This document shows positions 44,926-53,961 of a DNA stretch of 64,000 nucleotides, in pieces; within the stretch, counting starts at the first letter, position 1; the number at the start of each line of letters is the position of its first letter. The position numbers and the translations under genes are program-made. The notes under the pieces are model-generated. The model was not told the origin of the DNA. It did no database searches and worked only from the letters and a program-made list of their open reading frames with translations. The stretch comes from Dokdonella_A ginsengisoli (GTDB lineage: Bacteria > Pseudomonadota > Gammaproteobacteria > Xanthomonadales > Rhodanobacteraceae), in the NCBI RefSeq assembly GCF_042652785.1, contig NZ_JBHSHD010000015.1, positions 1-64,000 on the forward strand. Direction: 5' to 3'.

Positions 44926-46047
44926 TCAGTGCCGCACCAGCGCCAGCACGACCTCGATCACGATCAGCAGCACGATGGCGATTTCCAGCAGCTCGGCGCG
45001 GCGGCTCGAGGCCTCGTCGTACAGCGCCGTGTAGGTGTCGCGCACGATCGCCAGCTTGCGGTCGACCGCGGCGCCGAGCTTGGGCACGCGGAACAGGTCG
45101 AGGGCGGAGGCGTAGATGCGCGCGAGGTAGACGTCCTCGGTGACCTGCAGCGCGTTGTCGACCTTCTCGGTCAGCTCGGTGACCTCGGCCACCAGCGTGT
45201 ACAGCCGGCGCGCGAGGTGCGCGAAGCGGCGCGCGGCGCGCAGCGAGGCTGCGCCGCGCGCTTCCTCGACCAGGTCGTACATGCGCGGCAGCTCCGCGTC
45301 GAGCAGCTCGTCGTAGTAGCGCAGTTCGAGCAGCTGCGCGTTGGCCACCTCGAGCACGTCGGCGACGTCGGAATCCCCGCGCGGCTCGTAGATGAAGGCG
45401 CGGTCCCAGGTCAGCACGACGAGGTCGTCCTCGTAGTAGGAATGGCTCTGCCGCAGCAGGTCGCGCCGCGCCGATTCGGACAGGCGCCGCGTCTCGCCGG
45501 ACAGCAGCGGCACGAGGTCCACGCGGTCGAGCAGCGCGGTTGCCGTCAGCGGCTCGCCGAAGGCGTGCACGACGGCGAGCAGGTAATCCTCCTCGAGCGT
45601 CACCTCGGAAGGCCGCAGCAGCGCCGGCGCGATGACCGCGCGCACCTCGTCGAGCCGTTCTTCCCAGAATCGGCTGCGCGCCGCCGGGCCGATCGCCTGG
45701 TCGGCGGCCTGCGCCAGCGCGACGAAGTCGCTCCACGCGCAGTGCGCCACCGGCACGCGCACGGCCAGCACGACGACGCCGAAATCGTAGAGGCGCGCGG
45801 TGACGCCGACGTCGCGGCTGCAGCCGCCGATGTCGAGCGCGAGCGGGGCCAGCGGCAGCTGCACCGGCGGCACGCCGAAGGCGAGCGCCTTCTCCGGCAC
45901 CGAGCCGAGGCGGCCGCGGCGGCTCGCCGCGCTGGAATGCGCCGCGCACAGGCCTTCCGCGCGCGCGAGGTCGATCGAGTAGGCGATGTCGAAATGGCGC
46001 AGCACGACGACCGTGCCGGATTCGACGACGACTTCGTTCCCGCCCAT
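44926..46047 (-). CDS. RMD1/YagE (DUF155) family membrane protein
   Basis: A 373-residue protein with the DUF155 pattern: N-terminal beta-rich part (VVVLRHFDIAYSIDLARAEG, LYDFGVVVLAVRVPV), central VADVLEVANAQLLELRYYDE and a helical region (about 230-340), ending in one C-terminal membrane helix (about 350-370, AELLEIAIVLLIVIEVVLAL). Bacterial members are uncharacterised; the yeast relative Rmd1 is linked to meiosis and mitochondrial translation. Length and C-tail anchor fit the family. It is flanked by REP units and by an M13 peptidase gene on the same strand, 97 bp away. Confidence 0.82.
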   Translation of the reverse strand: MGGNEVVVESGTVVVLRHFDIAYSIDLARAEGLCAAHSSAASRRGRLGSVPEKALAFGVPPVQLPLAPLALDIGGCSRDVGVTARLYDFGVVVLAVRVPVAHCAWSDFVALAQAADQAIGPAARSRFWEERLDEVRAVIAPALLRPSEVTLEEDYLLAVVHAFGEPLTATALLDRVDLVPLLSGETRRLSESARRDLLRQSHSYYEDDLVVLTWDRAFIYEPRGDSDVADVLEVANAQLLELRYYDELLDAELPRMYDLVEEARGAASLRAARRFAHLARRLYTLVAEVTELTEKVDNALQVTEDVYLARIYASALDLFRVPKLGAAVDRKLAIVRDTYTALYDEASSRRAELLEIAIVLLIVIEVVLALVRH

Positions 46048-46144
46048 CGCAAGGCCTCGCGGCGCAGTTCCGCCCGACGGCAGCCTAGCGGACGCGGATG
46101 ACGATGTCAGGACGCCGCGGCCTTGCGCCGCGGCGCCACCGCGC

Positions 46145-48175
46145 TCACCAGACCTCGCAGCGATCCTTGTCCGGCCGCACCATCGGCGCGTCGGCCTTGC
46201 ACTGGAACGCGGCGCGGAACGCCGGCAGGTTCGACAGCGGGCCGTTGACGCGGTACTTGGCGACCGGATGCGGATCGCCCTGCACCATCGTGCGCTGCGT
46301 TTCCGGCCGCGTCTCGTCGCCGCGCACCTGGCCCCAGGCGAGGAAGAACTGCTGCTCGGGCGTGAAGCCGTCGAGGGTGGGTTCGGCTTCCTTGCCTTCG
46401 CGCGACTTGCGGTAGGCCAGCCAGGCCAGCTTGGCGCCGCCCAGGTCGCCGATCGATTCGCCGAGCACGAGCTTGCCGTTGTGATGTATGCCCGGCTCGA
46501 TGAAGTAACCTTCGAACTGGTCCACCACGCACTGCCCGCGCGCCTGGAATTTCTTCTCGTCTTCCGGCGTCCACCAGTTGGCCAGGCGGCCCTGCGCGTC
46601 GAACTGCGCGCCCTGGTCGTCGAAGCCGTGGCTGATCTCGTGGCCGATGATGACGCCGATCGCGCCGTAGTTGACCGCGTCGGTGGCGTTCACGTCGAAC
46701 GCCGGCGGCTGCAGGATGCCGGCCGGGAAGACGATCTCGTTCAACATCGGGTTGTAGTACGCATTCGAGGTCGGCGGCGTCATGCCCCAGCGGCCGCGGT
46801 CGACCGGCTTGCCGATCTGCGCGCGCTCGTCGGCGGTGTTCCAGCGCGAGGCGGCGACGGTGTTGTCCCAATGGCTGGCGCGGGCGACGGTGAGGCCGCG
46901 ATAGTCCTTCCACGTGTCCGGATAGCCGATCTTCGGGTTGAAGGTGGCGAGTTTTTCCAGCGCCTTCTTTTTGGTCTCCTCGCCCATCCAGTCCAGGCCG
47001 CCAATGGTGTCCTTCATCGCCAGCAGGATGTTGCGCACCATCTCCTGCATGCGCGCCTTGGCTTCCGGCGGGAAATACTTCTCCACGTACTTGCGCCCGA
47101 GCGCTTCGCCGAGCTGTCGGTCGGTGGCCTCGGCGCAGCGCTTCCAGCGCGGCTTCATCTGCGTGGTGCCGGCGAGGTAGCGGCCGTTGAAGGCGAAGTT
47201 CTCCTCGACGAACGGTGTCGACAGCGCATCGGCCGCGGCGTTGAGCACCTGCCAGCGCAGGTAGGTTTGCCACTGCGCGACGGGCGTGGACTTCAGCTCC
47301 GCGGCGAAGCGCTGCAGGAACTTCGGCTGCGTCACGTTCAGATCCTCGCGCGGGATCCTGGCGGCGTCGAAGTACGCGGCCCAGTCGAACGCGGGCGCCT
47401 GTGCGACCAGGCCGGCGAAGTTCGTCCTGTGGTCTTCGTTGTGCGGATCGCGCAGCGCGACGTTGTCCAGCGATGCCTCGGCCAGGCGCTTCTCGAACGC
47501 GAACACGACGGCGGCGTCCTGCTTCGCCATGGCCGGCCTGGCGCCGGCGAGCTCGAACATCTTCGCCACGTGCGTGCGGTACTTGTCGCGTGCTTCGACG
47601 AAGCGCTGGTCGGTCTTGAGGTAGTAGTCGCGGTCCGGCATGCCCAGGCCGCCGGCGTCGACGTGCGCGATGACGCGGGTCGGGTCGTGCAGGTCCTGCG
47701 CCACGACGATCTTGAACGGCACGCCGACGCCGATCTCGTGCAGGCGGCCGATCGTGCGCTGCACGTCGGCACGCGCCTTGATCGCGGCAATCTCGTCGAG
47801 CAGCGGCTGCGCCGGCTTCAGGCCGAGTTCGTCAACGTGGCTTTCGTCCATGCAGGCGGCGTAGAAATCGCCCGACAGCTGCTCGGGACTGCCGGCCGGC
47901 CAGTCGCGTCTGGCCGCCATGTCGGCGAGCAGGTCGCGCACGCGTTCCTTGTTGAGCTCGCCCGACTCCCAGCGCTTGCTCCAGCGGTCCATGTACTGCG
48001 GGATCGGATGGTTCGCGCGCCAGGCGCCGTTGGCGTACTGGAAGAAGTCGGTGCAGGCGTCGGCGTTGCGGTCGATGTCGGACGGATCGATGCCGTGCAC
48101 GGCCCAGACCGGCCCGGCGGTGGCGAACAGGCAGGCGGCGACCACACGGGCGCGCAGAATTCGTAGACCGGACAT
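46145..48175 (-). CDS. M13 family zinc metallopeptidase (neprilysin-like), secreted
   Basis: A 676-residue protein with a signal peptide (MSGLRILRARVVAACLFATA, GPVWA). The N-terminal M13 domain starts DRNADACTDFFQYANGAW. The catalytic region has VIIGHEISHGFDDQGAQFD (zinc ligands in HEISH at about residue 512) and GESIGDLGGAKLAW (third ligand Glu, about 572), plus the C-terminal CxVW-type end (CEVW). Periplasmic or extracellular oligopeptidase, comparable to PepO/neprilysin. Full family length, no truncation. Probably monocistronic. Confidence 0.95.
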   Translation of the reverse strand: MSGLRILRARVVAACLFATAGPVWAVHGIDPSDIDRNADACTDFFQYANGAWRANHPIPQYMDRWSKRWESGELNKERVRDLLADMAARRDWPAGSPEQLSGDFYAACMDESHVDELGLKPAQPLLDEIAAIKARADVQRTIGRLHEIGVGVPFKIVVAQDLHDPTRVIAHVDAGGLGMPDRDYYLKTDQRFVEARDKYRTHVAKMFELAGARPAMAKQDAAVVFAFEKRLAEASLDNVALRDPHNEDHRTNFAGLVAQAPAFDWAAYFDAARIPREDLNVTQPKFLQRFAAELKSTPVAQWQTYLRWQVLNAAADALSTPFVEENFAFNGRYLAGTTQMKPRWKRCAEATDRQLGEALGRKYVEKYFPPEAKARMQEMVRNILLAMKDTIGGLDWMGEETKKKALEKLATFNPKIGYPDTWKDYRGLTVARASHWDNTVAASRWNTADERAQIGKPVDRGRWGMTPPTSNAYYNPMLNEIVFPAGILQPPAFDVNATDAVNYGAIGVIIGHEISHGFDDQGAQFDAQGRLANWWTPEDEKKFQARGQCVVDQFEGYFIEPGIHHNGKLVLGESIGDLGGAKLAWLAYRKSREGKEAEPTLDGFTPEQQFFLAWGQVRGDETRPETQRTMVQGDPHPVAKYRVNGPLSNLPAFRAAFQCKADAPMVRPDKDRCEVW

Positions 48176-48527
48176 GGCGATGCTCCCCTCGCGACGGTTG
48201 GCGGCGCGATGCTAGGACGCCGGCGGCGGTGCACGCATGGGCCGGACGGCAGGGTCGGGGGCGATTTCGGGCTCGAGCCGGCGGGGCGGCTTCTGGATCA
48301 CGACGTCTTTGGTCTCCCCGAAGACGTACCGCCCCAAACCCGCACCGACGTCATGCCCGCGAAAGCGGGCATCCATTTCGCTCTCGGGCGGCCACGAACA
48401 TGGATTCCCGCTTTCGCGGGAATGACGTCGAGGCTGGAGTGTCGGCTCGCGATGCCAGTCGCTCTGGAACGCCGTGGAAGATGGATTCCCGCTTGCGCAG
48501 GAATGACGCCGACTCCCGAACGTGGCC
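48176..48527. other. Gap with scattered REP hairpins
   Basis: 352 bp without a gene between the M13 peptidase start and the acetoacetate-decarboxylase gene end. It contains three REP-type hairpins, described in the next entry, and otherwise no feature. Confidence 0.8.
48350..48508. repeat. Three REP hairpins
   Basis: 48350-48375 (GTCATGCCCGCG-AAAG-type), its inverted partner 48401-48427, and a third copy at 48482-48508 (CGCTTGCGCAGG core). Same family as the 117-bp units at 44.5 kb but with different core bases (AAAGC versus GGACG), so of a separate subfamily. Confidence 0.85.
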
Positions 48528-49271
48528 TTACGTCCCGGCCAGGTAGTCGTGCACGACCTCGCCCGGGCCGAGGGTCAGGTCGGCGACGAAGTGCAGCGCC
48601 GACTTCACCTCCAGCACCGGCAGCCGCGCCACGTCGGCGATCGCGTGCGCGTACAGCTGCAGCGCGGCCGGCGCGGTCCATGCGCCTTTCAGCGTGACGT
48701 CGGTGAGGAAATAGCGCACCAGTTCGAGGATGCGCGGGCTGCCGTCGACGTGCGGAATGATCTTGAGCAGGAAATTCGGCACCGCCAGCGCCTTCAGCAC
48801 GCCCGCGTGGTCGACCTCGCGATGCTTGTAGCCCATCGTGCCGGTGGCGCAGAGCTGGCTGCCGTAGTGCAGCGTGCCGACGATGACGTCGCCTTCGTGC
48901 ACGATCTTCGGACTCGCCAGCTTCTTGGGAAAACCCCAGATCTCGCGGCCGCCGGCGATCGGTGCGTCGTCGTCCAGGTACATCGAGTGCACGTAGACGC
49001 CCTCCTCGCCGCGGTAGCGCACCGGGATGACCTGCCCCGACTCGGTGTAGTCGCCGAAGCCGGTCGAATCGGGCATGCGGATGAATTCGTACTTCACCAC
49101 CGGCTCGACGATCTCCAGCGGCTCGGGCACGACCGCGGCGAGCGCGTCCGGATCGGTGCGGTAGGTGACGATGACGTATTCGCGGTCGCGGAACCGGTAC
49201 GGCGCCGGCGGGTACGAGGGATTCGTCAGCGGCATCGCGAACGCGCGTTCGCGGACTTCGGACAGCTTCAT
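48528..49271 (-). CDS. Acetoacetate decarboxylase family protein
   Basis: A 247-residue protein, the size of clostridial acetoacetate decarboxylase. It keeps the double-lysine active site in GREIWGFPKKLASP (Lys116/117), YEFIRMPDSTGFGDYTESGQ and VHSMYLDDDAPIAGG. The Schiff-base lysine pair being intact suggests real decarboxylase or related aldolase-dehydratase chemistry on beta-keto acids. Start at 49271. Divergent from the Pit transporter gene with 129 bp between starts. Confidence 0.9.
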   Translation of the reverse strand: MKLSEVRERAFAMPLTNPSYPPAPYRFRDREYVIVTYRTDPDALAAVVPEPLEIVEPVVKYEFIRMPDSTGFGDYTESGQVIPVRYRGEEGVYVHSMYLDDDAPIAGGREIWGFPKKLASPKIVHEGDVIVGTLHYGSQLCATGTMGYKHREVDHAGVLKALAVPNFLLKIIPHVDGSPRILELVRYFLTDVTLKGAWTAPAALQLYAHAIADVARLPVLEVKSALHFVADLTLGPGEVVHDYLAGT

Positions 49272-49400
49272 GCGGGTTCCTCGAAATGCGATGGACTTCA
49301 CCCCAGGCTCACAGCATCGCATGACGGGCCGATGGCGATTGTCACAAATCTGGCATGCGACAGGACGATCCTCGTCGCCCCGCCCCCTGAGGAGTCGTCC

Positions 49401-51011
49401 ATGTCGTCGCCCAGCCTGAGCATCGAGCGCGCCTCGCCGCGCCCGGATCTCGACCACAAGCCGAACCCGCTGATCGGTCTCCTGTTCGTCGGCCTGCTCG
49501 CCGCCGGCCTCGCCTTCAGCGCCTGGAGCCTGATCTCCGACATCGACAGCGCGAATGCCGGCGCGGTCAGGACCACGTGGCTGCCGTACGTGCTGCTCGG
49601 CGTGGCGCTGCTGATCGCGCTCGGCTTCGAGTTCGTCAACGGCTTCCACGACACCGCCAACGCGGTCGCGACCGTGATCTACACGCATTCGCTGCCGGCC
49701 AACGTCGCGGTGATGTGGTCGGGTTTCTTCAACTTCGTCGGCGTGCTGGTGTCCAGCGGCGCGGTCGCGTTCGGCATCATCTCGCTGCTGCCGGTGGAGC
49801 TGATCCTGCAGGTCGGATCGTCGGCCGGTTTCGCGATGGTGTTCGCCCTGCTGATCGCGGCGATCCTGTGGAACCTCGGCACCTGGTGGTTCGGCCTGCC
49901 GGCGTCTTCCTCGCACACGCTGATCGGCTCGATCATCGGCGTGGGCGTGGCCAACGCGCTGATGCACGGCCGTGACGGCACCAGCGGCGTCGACTGGGCG
50001 CAGGCCATCAAGGTGGGCTATTCGCTGCTGCTGTCGCCGCTGATCGGCTTCGGTCTCGCCGCGCTGCTGCTCATCGCGCTGCGTTCGCTGGTTAAGAACC
50101 CGGCGCTGTATCGCGAGCCGAAGGGCAACACGCCGCCGCCGTGGTGGATCCGCGGCCTGCTGATCCTGACCTGCACCGGCGTTTCCTTCGCCCACGGCTC
50201 CAACGACGGCCAGAAGGGCATGGGCCTGATCATGCTGATCCTGGTCGGCACGGTGCCGATGGCCTACGCGCTGAACCGCGCGATGCCGGCCGACCAGATG
50301 GTGCCGTTCGTGGCGATGGCGAGCGCGACGCAGCAGTCGCTGACGGAGGCGTCGAAGGCGCCGCCGGCCGCCGACCCGCGCAAGGCGCTGGGCGAATACG
50401 TGCGCACGCACGAGCTGAAGGCGGAGGTGGTGCCGTCGCTGGCCGCCGTGGTCGGCGACATCGGCCGGCAGGTGAAGGATCACGGCACGCTGGCGAAGGT
50501 GCCGGCCGAAGCCGTCGCCAACGTGCGCAACGACATGTATCTCACCTCGGAGGCGATCCGCTTCATCGGCAAGGATTCCGGCAACGGCCTGAATGTCGAT
50601 GCGAAGAAGAACCTCGGCGCGTTCAAGCAGCAGATCGACGACGCGACCAAGTTCATCCCGCTGTGGGTGAAGATCGCCGTCGCGATCGCGCTCGGCCTCG
50701 GCACGATGGTCGGCTGGAAGCGCATCGTGGTGACGGTCGGCGAGAAGATCGGCAAGACCCACCTGACCTACGCGCAGGGCGCCTCGGCAGAGCTGGTGGC
50801 GATGACGACGATCGGCGCGGCGGACATGTTCGGCCTGCCGGTGTCGACCACCCACGTGCTGTCCTCGGGCGTTGCCGGCACGATGGTGGCCAACCGCTCC
50901 GGGCTGCAGCTGTCGACGGTGCGCAACCTGGCGATGGCCTGGGTGCTGACCCTGCCGGTCGCGATCGCGCTGTCGGGCTCGCTGTACTGGCTGTTCAGCC
51001 GGATCTTCTGA
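49401..51011 (+). CDS. pit: Inorganic phosphate transporter, Pit family
   Basis: A 536-residue inner-membrane protein with about ten transmembrane helices and the two Pit signature repeats, GFEFVNGFHDTANAVATVIY (near residue 75) and VSFAHGSNDGQKGMGLIMLI (near 260). A soluble loop of about 120 residues (about 315-435, SKAPPAADPRKALGEYVRTH and following) lies between helix groups, longer than in E. coli PitA. It carries out low-affinity, proton-coupled transport of metal-phosphate. GAGGAG precedes the ATG at 49401. Convergent with the DUF1521 gene. Confidence 0.93.
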   Translation: MSSPSLSIERASPRPDLDHKPNPLIGLLFVGLLAAGLAFSAWSLISDIDSANAGAVRTTWLPYVLLGVALLIALGFEFVNGFHDTANAVATVIYTHSLPANVAVMWSGFFNFVGVLVSSGAVAFGIISLLPVELILQVGSSAGFAMVFALLIAAILWNLGTWWFGLPASSSHTLIGSIIGVGVANALMHGRDGTSGVDWAQAIKVGYSLLLSPLIGFGLAALLLIALRSLVKNPALYREPKGNTPPPWWIRGLLILTCTGVSFAHGSNDGQKGMGLIMLILVGTVPMAYALNRAMPADQMVPFVAMASATQQSLTEASKAPPAADPRKALGEYVRTHELKAEVVPSLAAVVGDIGRQVKDHGTLAKVPAEAVANVRNDMYLTSEAIRFIGKDSGNGLNVDAKKNLGAFKQQIDDATKFIPLWVKIAVAIALGLGTMVGWKRIVVTVGEKIGKTHLTYAQGASAELVAMTTIGAADMFGLPVSTTHVLSSGVAGTMVANRSGLQLSTVRNLAMAWVLTLPVAIALSGSLYWLFSRIF

Positions 51012-51120
51012 CCGGAGCGCCGCCCGGCGCCTGCTTCACCGCTTCGAAGGCGGGTGCGCGGACCGGATGTGCCGCGCACCCGGCGAACGGGCCGGGCCAT
51101 CCAGGACCGGAATCGCGGAC

Positions 51121-51158
51121 AAAAAAACGCCGGGGCTCCCGTTGGGAAGCCCCGGCGT
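51121..51158 (-). terminator. Strong intrinsic terminator of the DUF1521 gene
   Basis: Stem CGCCGGGGCT (51128-51137) / AGCCCCGGCG (51148-51157), then seven Ts on the minus strand (A run 51121-51127). It starts 15 nt after the stop codon. Confidence 0.9.
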
Positions 51159-51172
51159 GGGAGTGCCCTGCC

Positions 51173-52585
51173 TCAGCGAATCGGCGGACGCTCGCGCGGC
51201 ACGCCACGCGGCTCCGCGTTGCGGGTCACGTCGTTGTTGCCGCCGTTGTCGCCGCCGAACAGGTTGATCGGATTGAAGACCGGCGTGATGAAGAAGCCGC
51301 CGCCGTTCTGGTTTCCGCCGGTGTGGATCGGCGTGCCGTTGCCGTCCTGCGAGGGGTTGCCGTCGCCGCGGATGGTGCTCAGGAAGGCGCCGTCCACCTG
51401 CGTCATGTAGCCGCCTTCGTTCATGCGCAGCCAGCCGGCACCGTCGCCGTTCTCGTAGATGCTAACGCCGTCGTCGTTGGCCCAGTCGACCAGCTTGCCG
51501 CCGGTCTGCACCTGGCCGATCTTGAGGTCGCCCAGCGTGTTCTGGTCCAGACCCTGCACGACCATCGCCTGGTCGCCCTTGGTGATGACCAGCTCCGTCG
51601 ACAGGGTCATGTTGTTGTTCTTGTCGTACGGCGTGGTGTGGATCGTGATCTTGGTGCCGTCCTCGAGGTTCAGCGTCATCGTGTCGTAGAAATCGCCCAC
51701 GGCCTTGCCGTCGATTTCCACGTGCGGGTCGCCCCAGATGCGCATCTTCTCGCCGGTTTCCTTGTTGGTCAGCGTGAACTCGGAGTTGCCCTCGTTCATG
51801 TCGAGCATGTAGTTGCCCAGATCGATCGAGGCCTTGCCGCCGTCCTGCTTCACTTCCCAGCCGCCGGCCTGCTGCGGGCGGATGTCCTGCGCGTTGTTGA
51901 GCGTGTCGATGATCGCGCGCGATTCGACGCCGCTGACGTGACCGTCGAGCGCGGCGAAGCCGATCTGCGACAGGATTTCCGCGCGTTCCTGCGGGTCGAG
52001 CTTGGACAGGTCGGCGCTTTCGAGCGCCTTGCTGAGCGCCTGCTGGTTCTCGCTGCCGTCGCAGGTGCCGAGCATGCCCTGGCCGGCGCCGGTGAACAGC
52101 GCGTCCTTGAACGTCTGCACGACCTTGTCGACGGCGAAGCCGAGCAGGCCGCCGAACAGCGGGTTGGACGGGAACTGGCTGGCCGCCTGCGCGACGGACG
52201 ACGGGTTCCAGCCGCCGAACGCACCGCCGAGCGAACCGCGCAGCGAATCGGTCGGCGTCCAGCCCTGGTGGCCCTGCGGCACGTTGAGCTGCCCGGAGTT
52301 GCCGCCGAAGATCGTGTCGAACACGCGGCCGGTCGACTCGAAGCCCTTGATCATGCCGACGACGGTGTTGGCGTCGGAATCGCTGATGTAGCCATCGGCA
52401 GCGAGGTTGTCGATGGTCGACATCAGGACGTTTTTCTCCTGCGTCGACAGCTGGCCCGAATTGACCGAATCCAGCGCCGAGCGCACGCGGTCCGCGCCAG
52501 CGCTCGCGTCGACGCGGCTCAGCGAGCCGTCCACGCCACCGCGGAATTGCGCGTTTTCGACAAAACCTCCGGAAATCGTCGTCAT
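51173..52585 (-). CDS. DUF1521 (metal-ion-inducible autocleavage) protein, probable type III effector
   Basis: A 470-residue protein. N-terminal half is helical with EF-hand-like stretches (NLAADGYISDSDANTVVGMI, FAALDGHVSGVESRAIID). Residues about 255-360 are a DUF1521 domain: YMLDMNEGNSEFTLTNKETG, then RIWGDPHVEIDGKAVGDF with the GDPHV cleavage motif at 285-289, and LEDGTKITIHTTPY. In Bradyrhizobium NopE1 this domain cleaves itself between Asp and Pro on calcium binding, and NopE1 is type III secreted. The C-terminus is Gly/Asn-rich. No signal peptide. It lies just downstream of sctP on the same strand, so it is probably a substrate of this secretion system. A 16-bp palindrome lies 79 bp upstream. 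Confidence 0.8.
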   Translation of the reverse strand: MTTISGGFVENAQFRGGVDGSLSRVDASAGADRVRSALDSVNSGQLSTQEKNVLMSTIDNLAADGYISDSDANTVVGMIKGFESTGRVFDTIFGGNSGQLNVPQGHQGWTPTDSLRGSLGGAFGGWNPSSVAQAASQFPSNPLFGGLLGFAVDKVVQTFKDALFTGAGQGMLGTCDGSENQQALSKALESADLSKLDPQERAEILSQIGFAALDGHVSGVESRAIIDTLNNAQDIRPQQAGGWEVKQDGGKASIDLGNYMLDMNEGNSEFTLTNKETGEKMRIWGDPHVEIDGKAVGDFYDTMTLNLEDGTKITIHTTPYDKNNNMTLSTELVITKGDQAMVVQGLDQNTLGDLKIGQVQTGGKLVDWANDDGVSIYENGDGAGWLRMNEGGYMTQVDGAFLSTIRGDGNPSQDGNGTPIHTGGNQNGGGFFITPVFNPINLFGGDNGGNNDVTRNAEPRGVPRERPPIR

Positions 52586-52663
52586 GACTGTCCCCTTGCT
52601 TGTTGGGTGAGAAGTACCGGGTGCGAGTCTGCAAATTTCGGCGCGGCTTCAACAGCCGGGACT

Positions 52664-52679
52664 ATCCCTAGCTAGGGAT
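52664..52679. promoter_or_regulatory. Perfect palindrome upstream of the DUF1521 gene
   Basis: ATCCCTAGCTAGGGAT, 79 bp ahead of the start codon in a non-coding gap. A dimeric regulator site is likely; the regulator is not identified. Confidence 0.5.
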
Positions 52680-52702
52680 TACCCTTGGCGAAAAACGTCG
52701 TG

Positions 52703-52734
52703 AAAAAGGCCCGGAAACGGCCGCCGCAGCGGCC
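52703..52734 (-). terminator. Possible terminator after sctP
   Basis: On the minus strand GGCCGC-TGCG-GCGGCC is followed by GTTTCCGGGCC and five Ts (plus 52703-52707). Stems are short and the T-run is not directly adjacent, so this is weak. Confidence 0.35.
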
Positions 52735-52797
52735 ACGGAAGCGACACCGGGCACGCGGCGGATCGCGCGCCCGGCATCGAGGCGGAAGAACCCGCGG

Positions 52798-53958
52798 CTA
52801 GGCGTGGAAGACCGGTTCGATCGTCAGCTTGCCGAGCGAGCCTTCGGCGAAGCGCTGCACGAGCTCCTCCTGGTTCGCCAGCAGGGTGTCGTAGGCATCG
52901 CGCGAGCGTACGTCGGCGCGCAGCTGCCAGCCGTTCTCGGTCTGCGTCAACCACAGGTCGGTGCCCGGCAGGACGTCGTTCTGCATGCGCAGCAGCACCT
53001 CGCGCGAACGCCCGCCGCGTCCGCCGCGCGGATCGCTGACCAGCATCTGCCGGACGTGCTTCTGCACCAGCTCGGCCAGCGCCGGAGCGAGGTTCGCCGA
53101 CGCGGCGGCCGCCTGCTGCGGCGCGCCGGTCAGGGTCTGCGGCTGGGTCGGCGCGGACGCCATCTCGGTCGGCATCGGCGTCGGCGTGCTGCCGGGGCCG
53201 GCCTGCGCCGTTCCCGCATCCAGGCCTTCGCCGTCCTCGGAACCGCCGCTGCTGCGTGCGCTGCGCGCGGCGGCGCCGACCTGCGCCTCGCCGTCCGCGG
53301 CCTTGCGCGCGAGCGTCTGCGCCGATTCGGCGTCGCCGGAATCGGCGGTACGCTTGTGCTCGCCGGCGCGCGGCTTGCCGTCCACTGCCGTGCCGTCGCT
53401 GGAGGCGGACTTGGCCCCGTCGCGCGGAACCGGCGTTTCGGCGCCGGTCGCCGGGCGCTGGCGATCCGCCCCGGCCGTACGCTGCGCGTCCGGATTTTGC
53501 GACTGCGCCGCGTTCGGCGCCGCGTCGCGGCGTTCCGGCTCGGCCGTGCGCGTCTCGCGCGGCGGCGAGGCGGGCTGTTCGCCCTTTCCGGCTTCGTTCG
53601 CACCCTGCTCGCCGACCTGCGCGAAAGCGCGCTGCATCAGCGTGCGGAAGCGCTCGGCCGTGCTCAACCCGGCCAGTTCGCCATCGAACTTCGGCGTCTC
53701 GCCAGCCTGCGCGGTGGCCTGCGCGTCGCGCGCCTGCGGCTTGCCGGTCTCGGCCGGCCGCTGGCTGGGGTTTCCCTGCATGAGACCGCGGAACTGCGCG
53801 ACTTCCTCGCGCGTGGGGGCCTCGCCGGCCTGGCGCGCCGCACCTTCGCGGGCGACGGCCTCGTTCGAGGCACGGTCGGTGCGCAGCTTCTCGTCGGCGG
53901 CGAGACGGCGCTGACGGTGCGCGGCCTGGCTGGACTGTACGTCGTTGTTGATCAGCAT
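52798..53958 (-). CDS. sctP: Type III secretion needle-length / substrate-switch protein SctP
   Basis: A 386-residue protein with a long low-complexity, Ala/Glu/Pro/Gln-rich N-terminal and central part (about 1-285), typical of the molecular-ruler region. A conserved C-terminal domain follows (about 295-386, ALAELVQKHVRQMLVSD, DLWLTQTENGWQLRADVRSR) with the T3S4 pattern that contacts the export gate (SctU). It sets needle length and switches export to late substrates. It starts 3 bp after sctO and is the last structural gene before the DUF1521 effector candidate. Confidence 0.8.
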   Translation of the reverse strand: MLINNDVQSSQAAHRQRRLAADEKLRTDRASNEAVAREGAARQAGEAPTREEVAQFRGLMQGNPSQRPAETGKPQARDAQATAQAGETPKFDGELAGLSTAERFRTLMQRAFAQVGEQGANEAGKGEQPASPPRETRTAEPERRDAAPNAAQSQNPDAQRTAGADRQRPATGAETPVPRDGAKSASSDGTAVDGKPRAGEHKRTADSGDAESAQTLARKAADGEAQVGAAARSARSSGGSEDGEGLDAGTAQAGPGSTPTPMPTEMASAPTQPQTLTGAPQQAAAASANLAPALAELVQKHVRQMLVSDPRGGRGGRSREVLLRMQNDVLPGTDLWLTQTENGWQLRADVRSRDAYDTLLANQEELVQRFAEGSLGKLTIEPVFHA

Positions 53959-53961
53959 GGT

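Noticed and set aside
44493..45143. Plus-strand open frame rich in WIPAFAGMT-type repeats
   Set aside because: It is the translation of the REP units and of the antisense of the DUF155 gene; this motif is a known artefact in databases.
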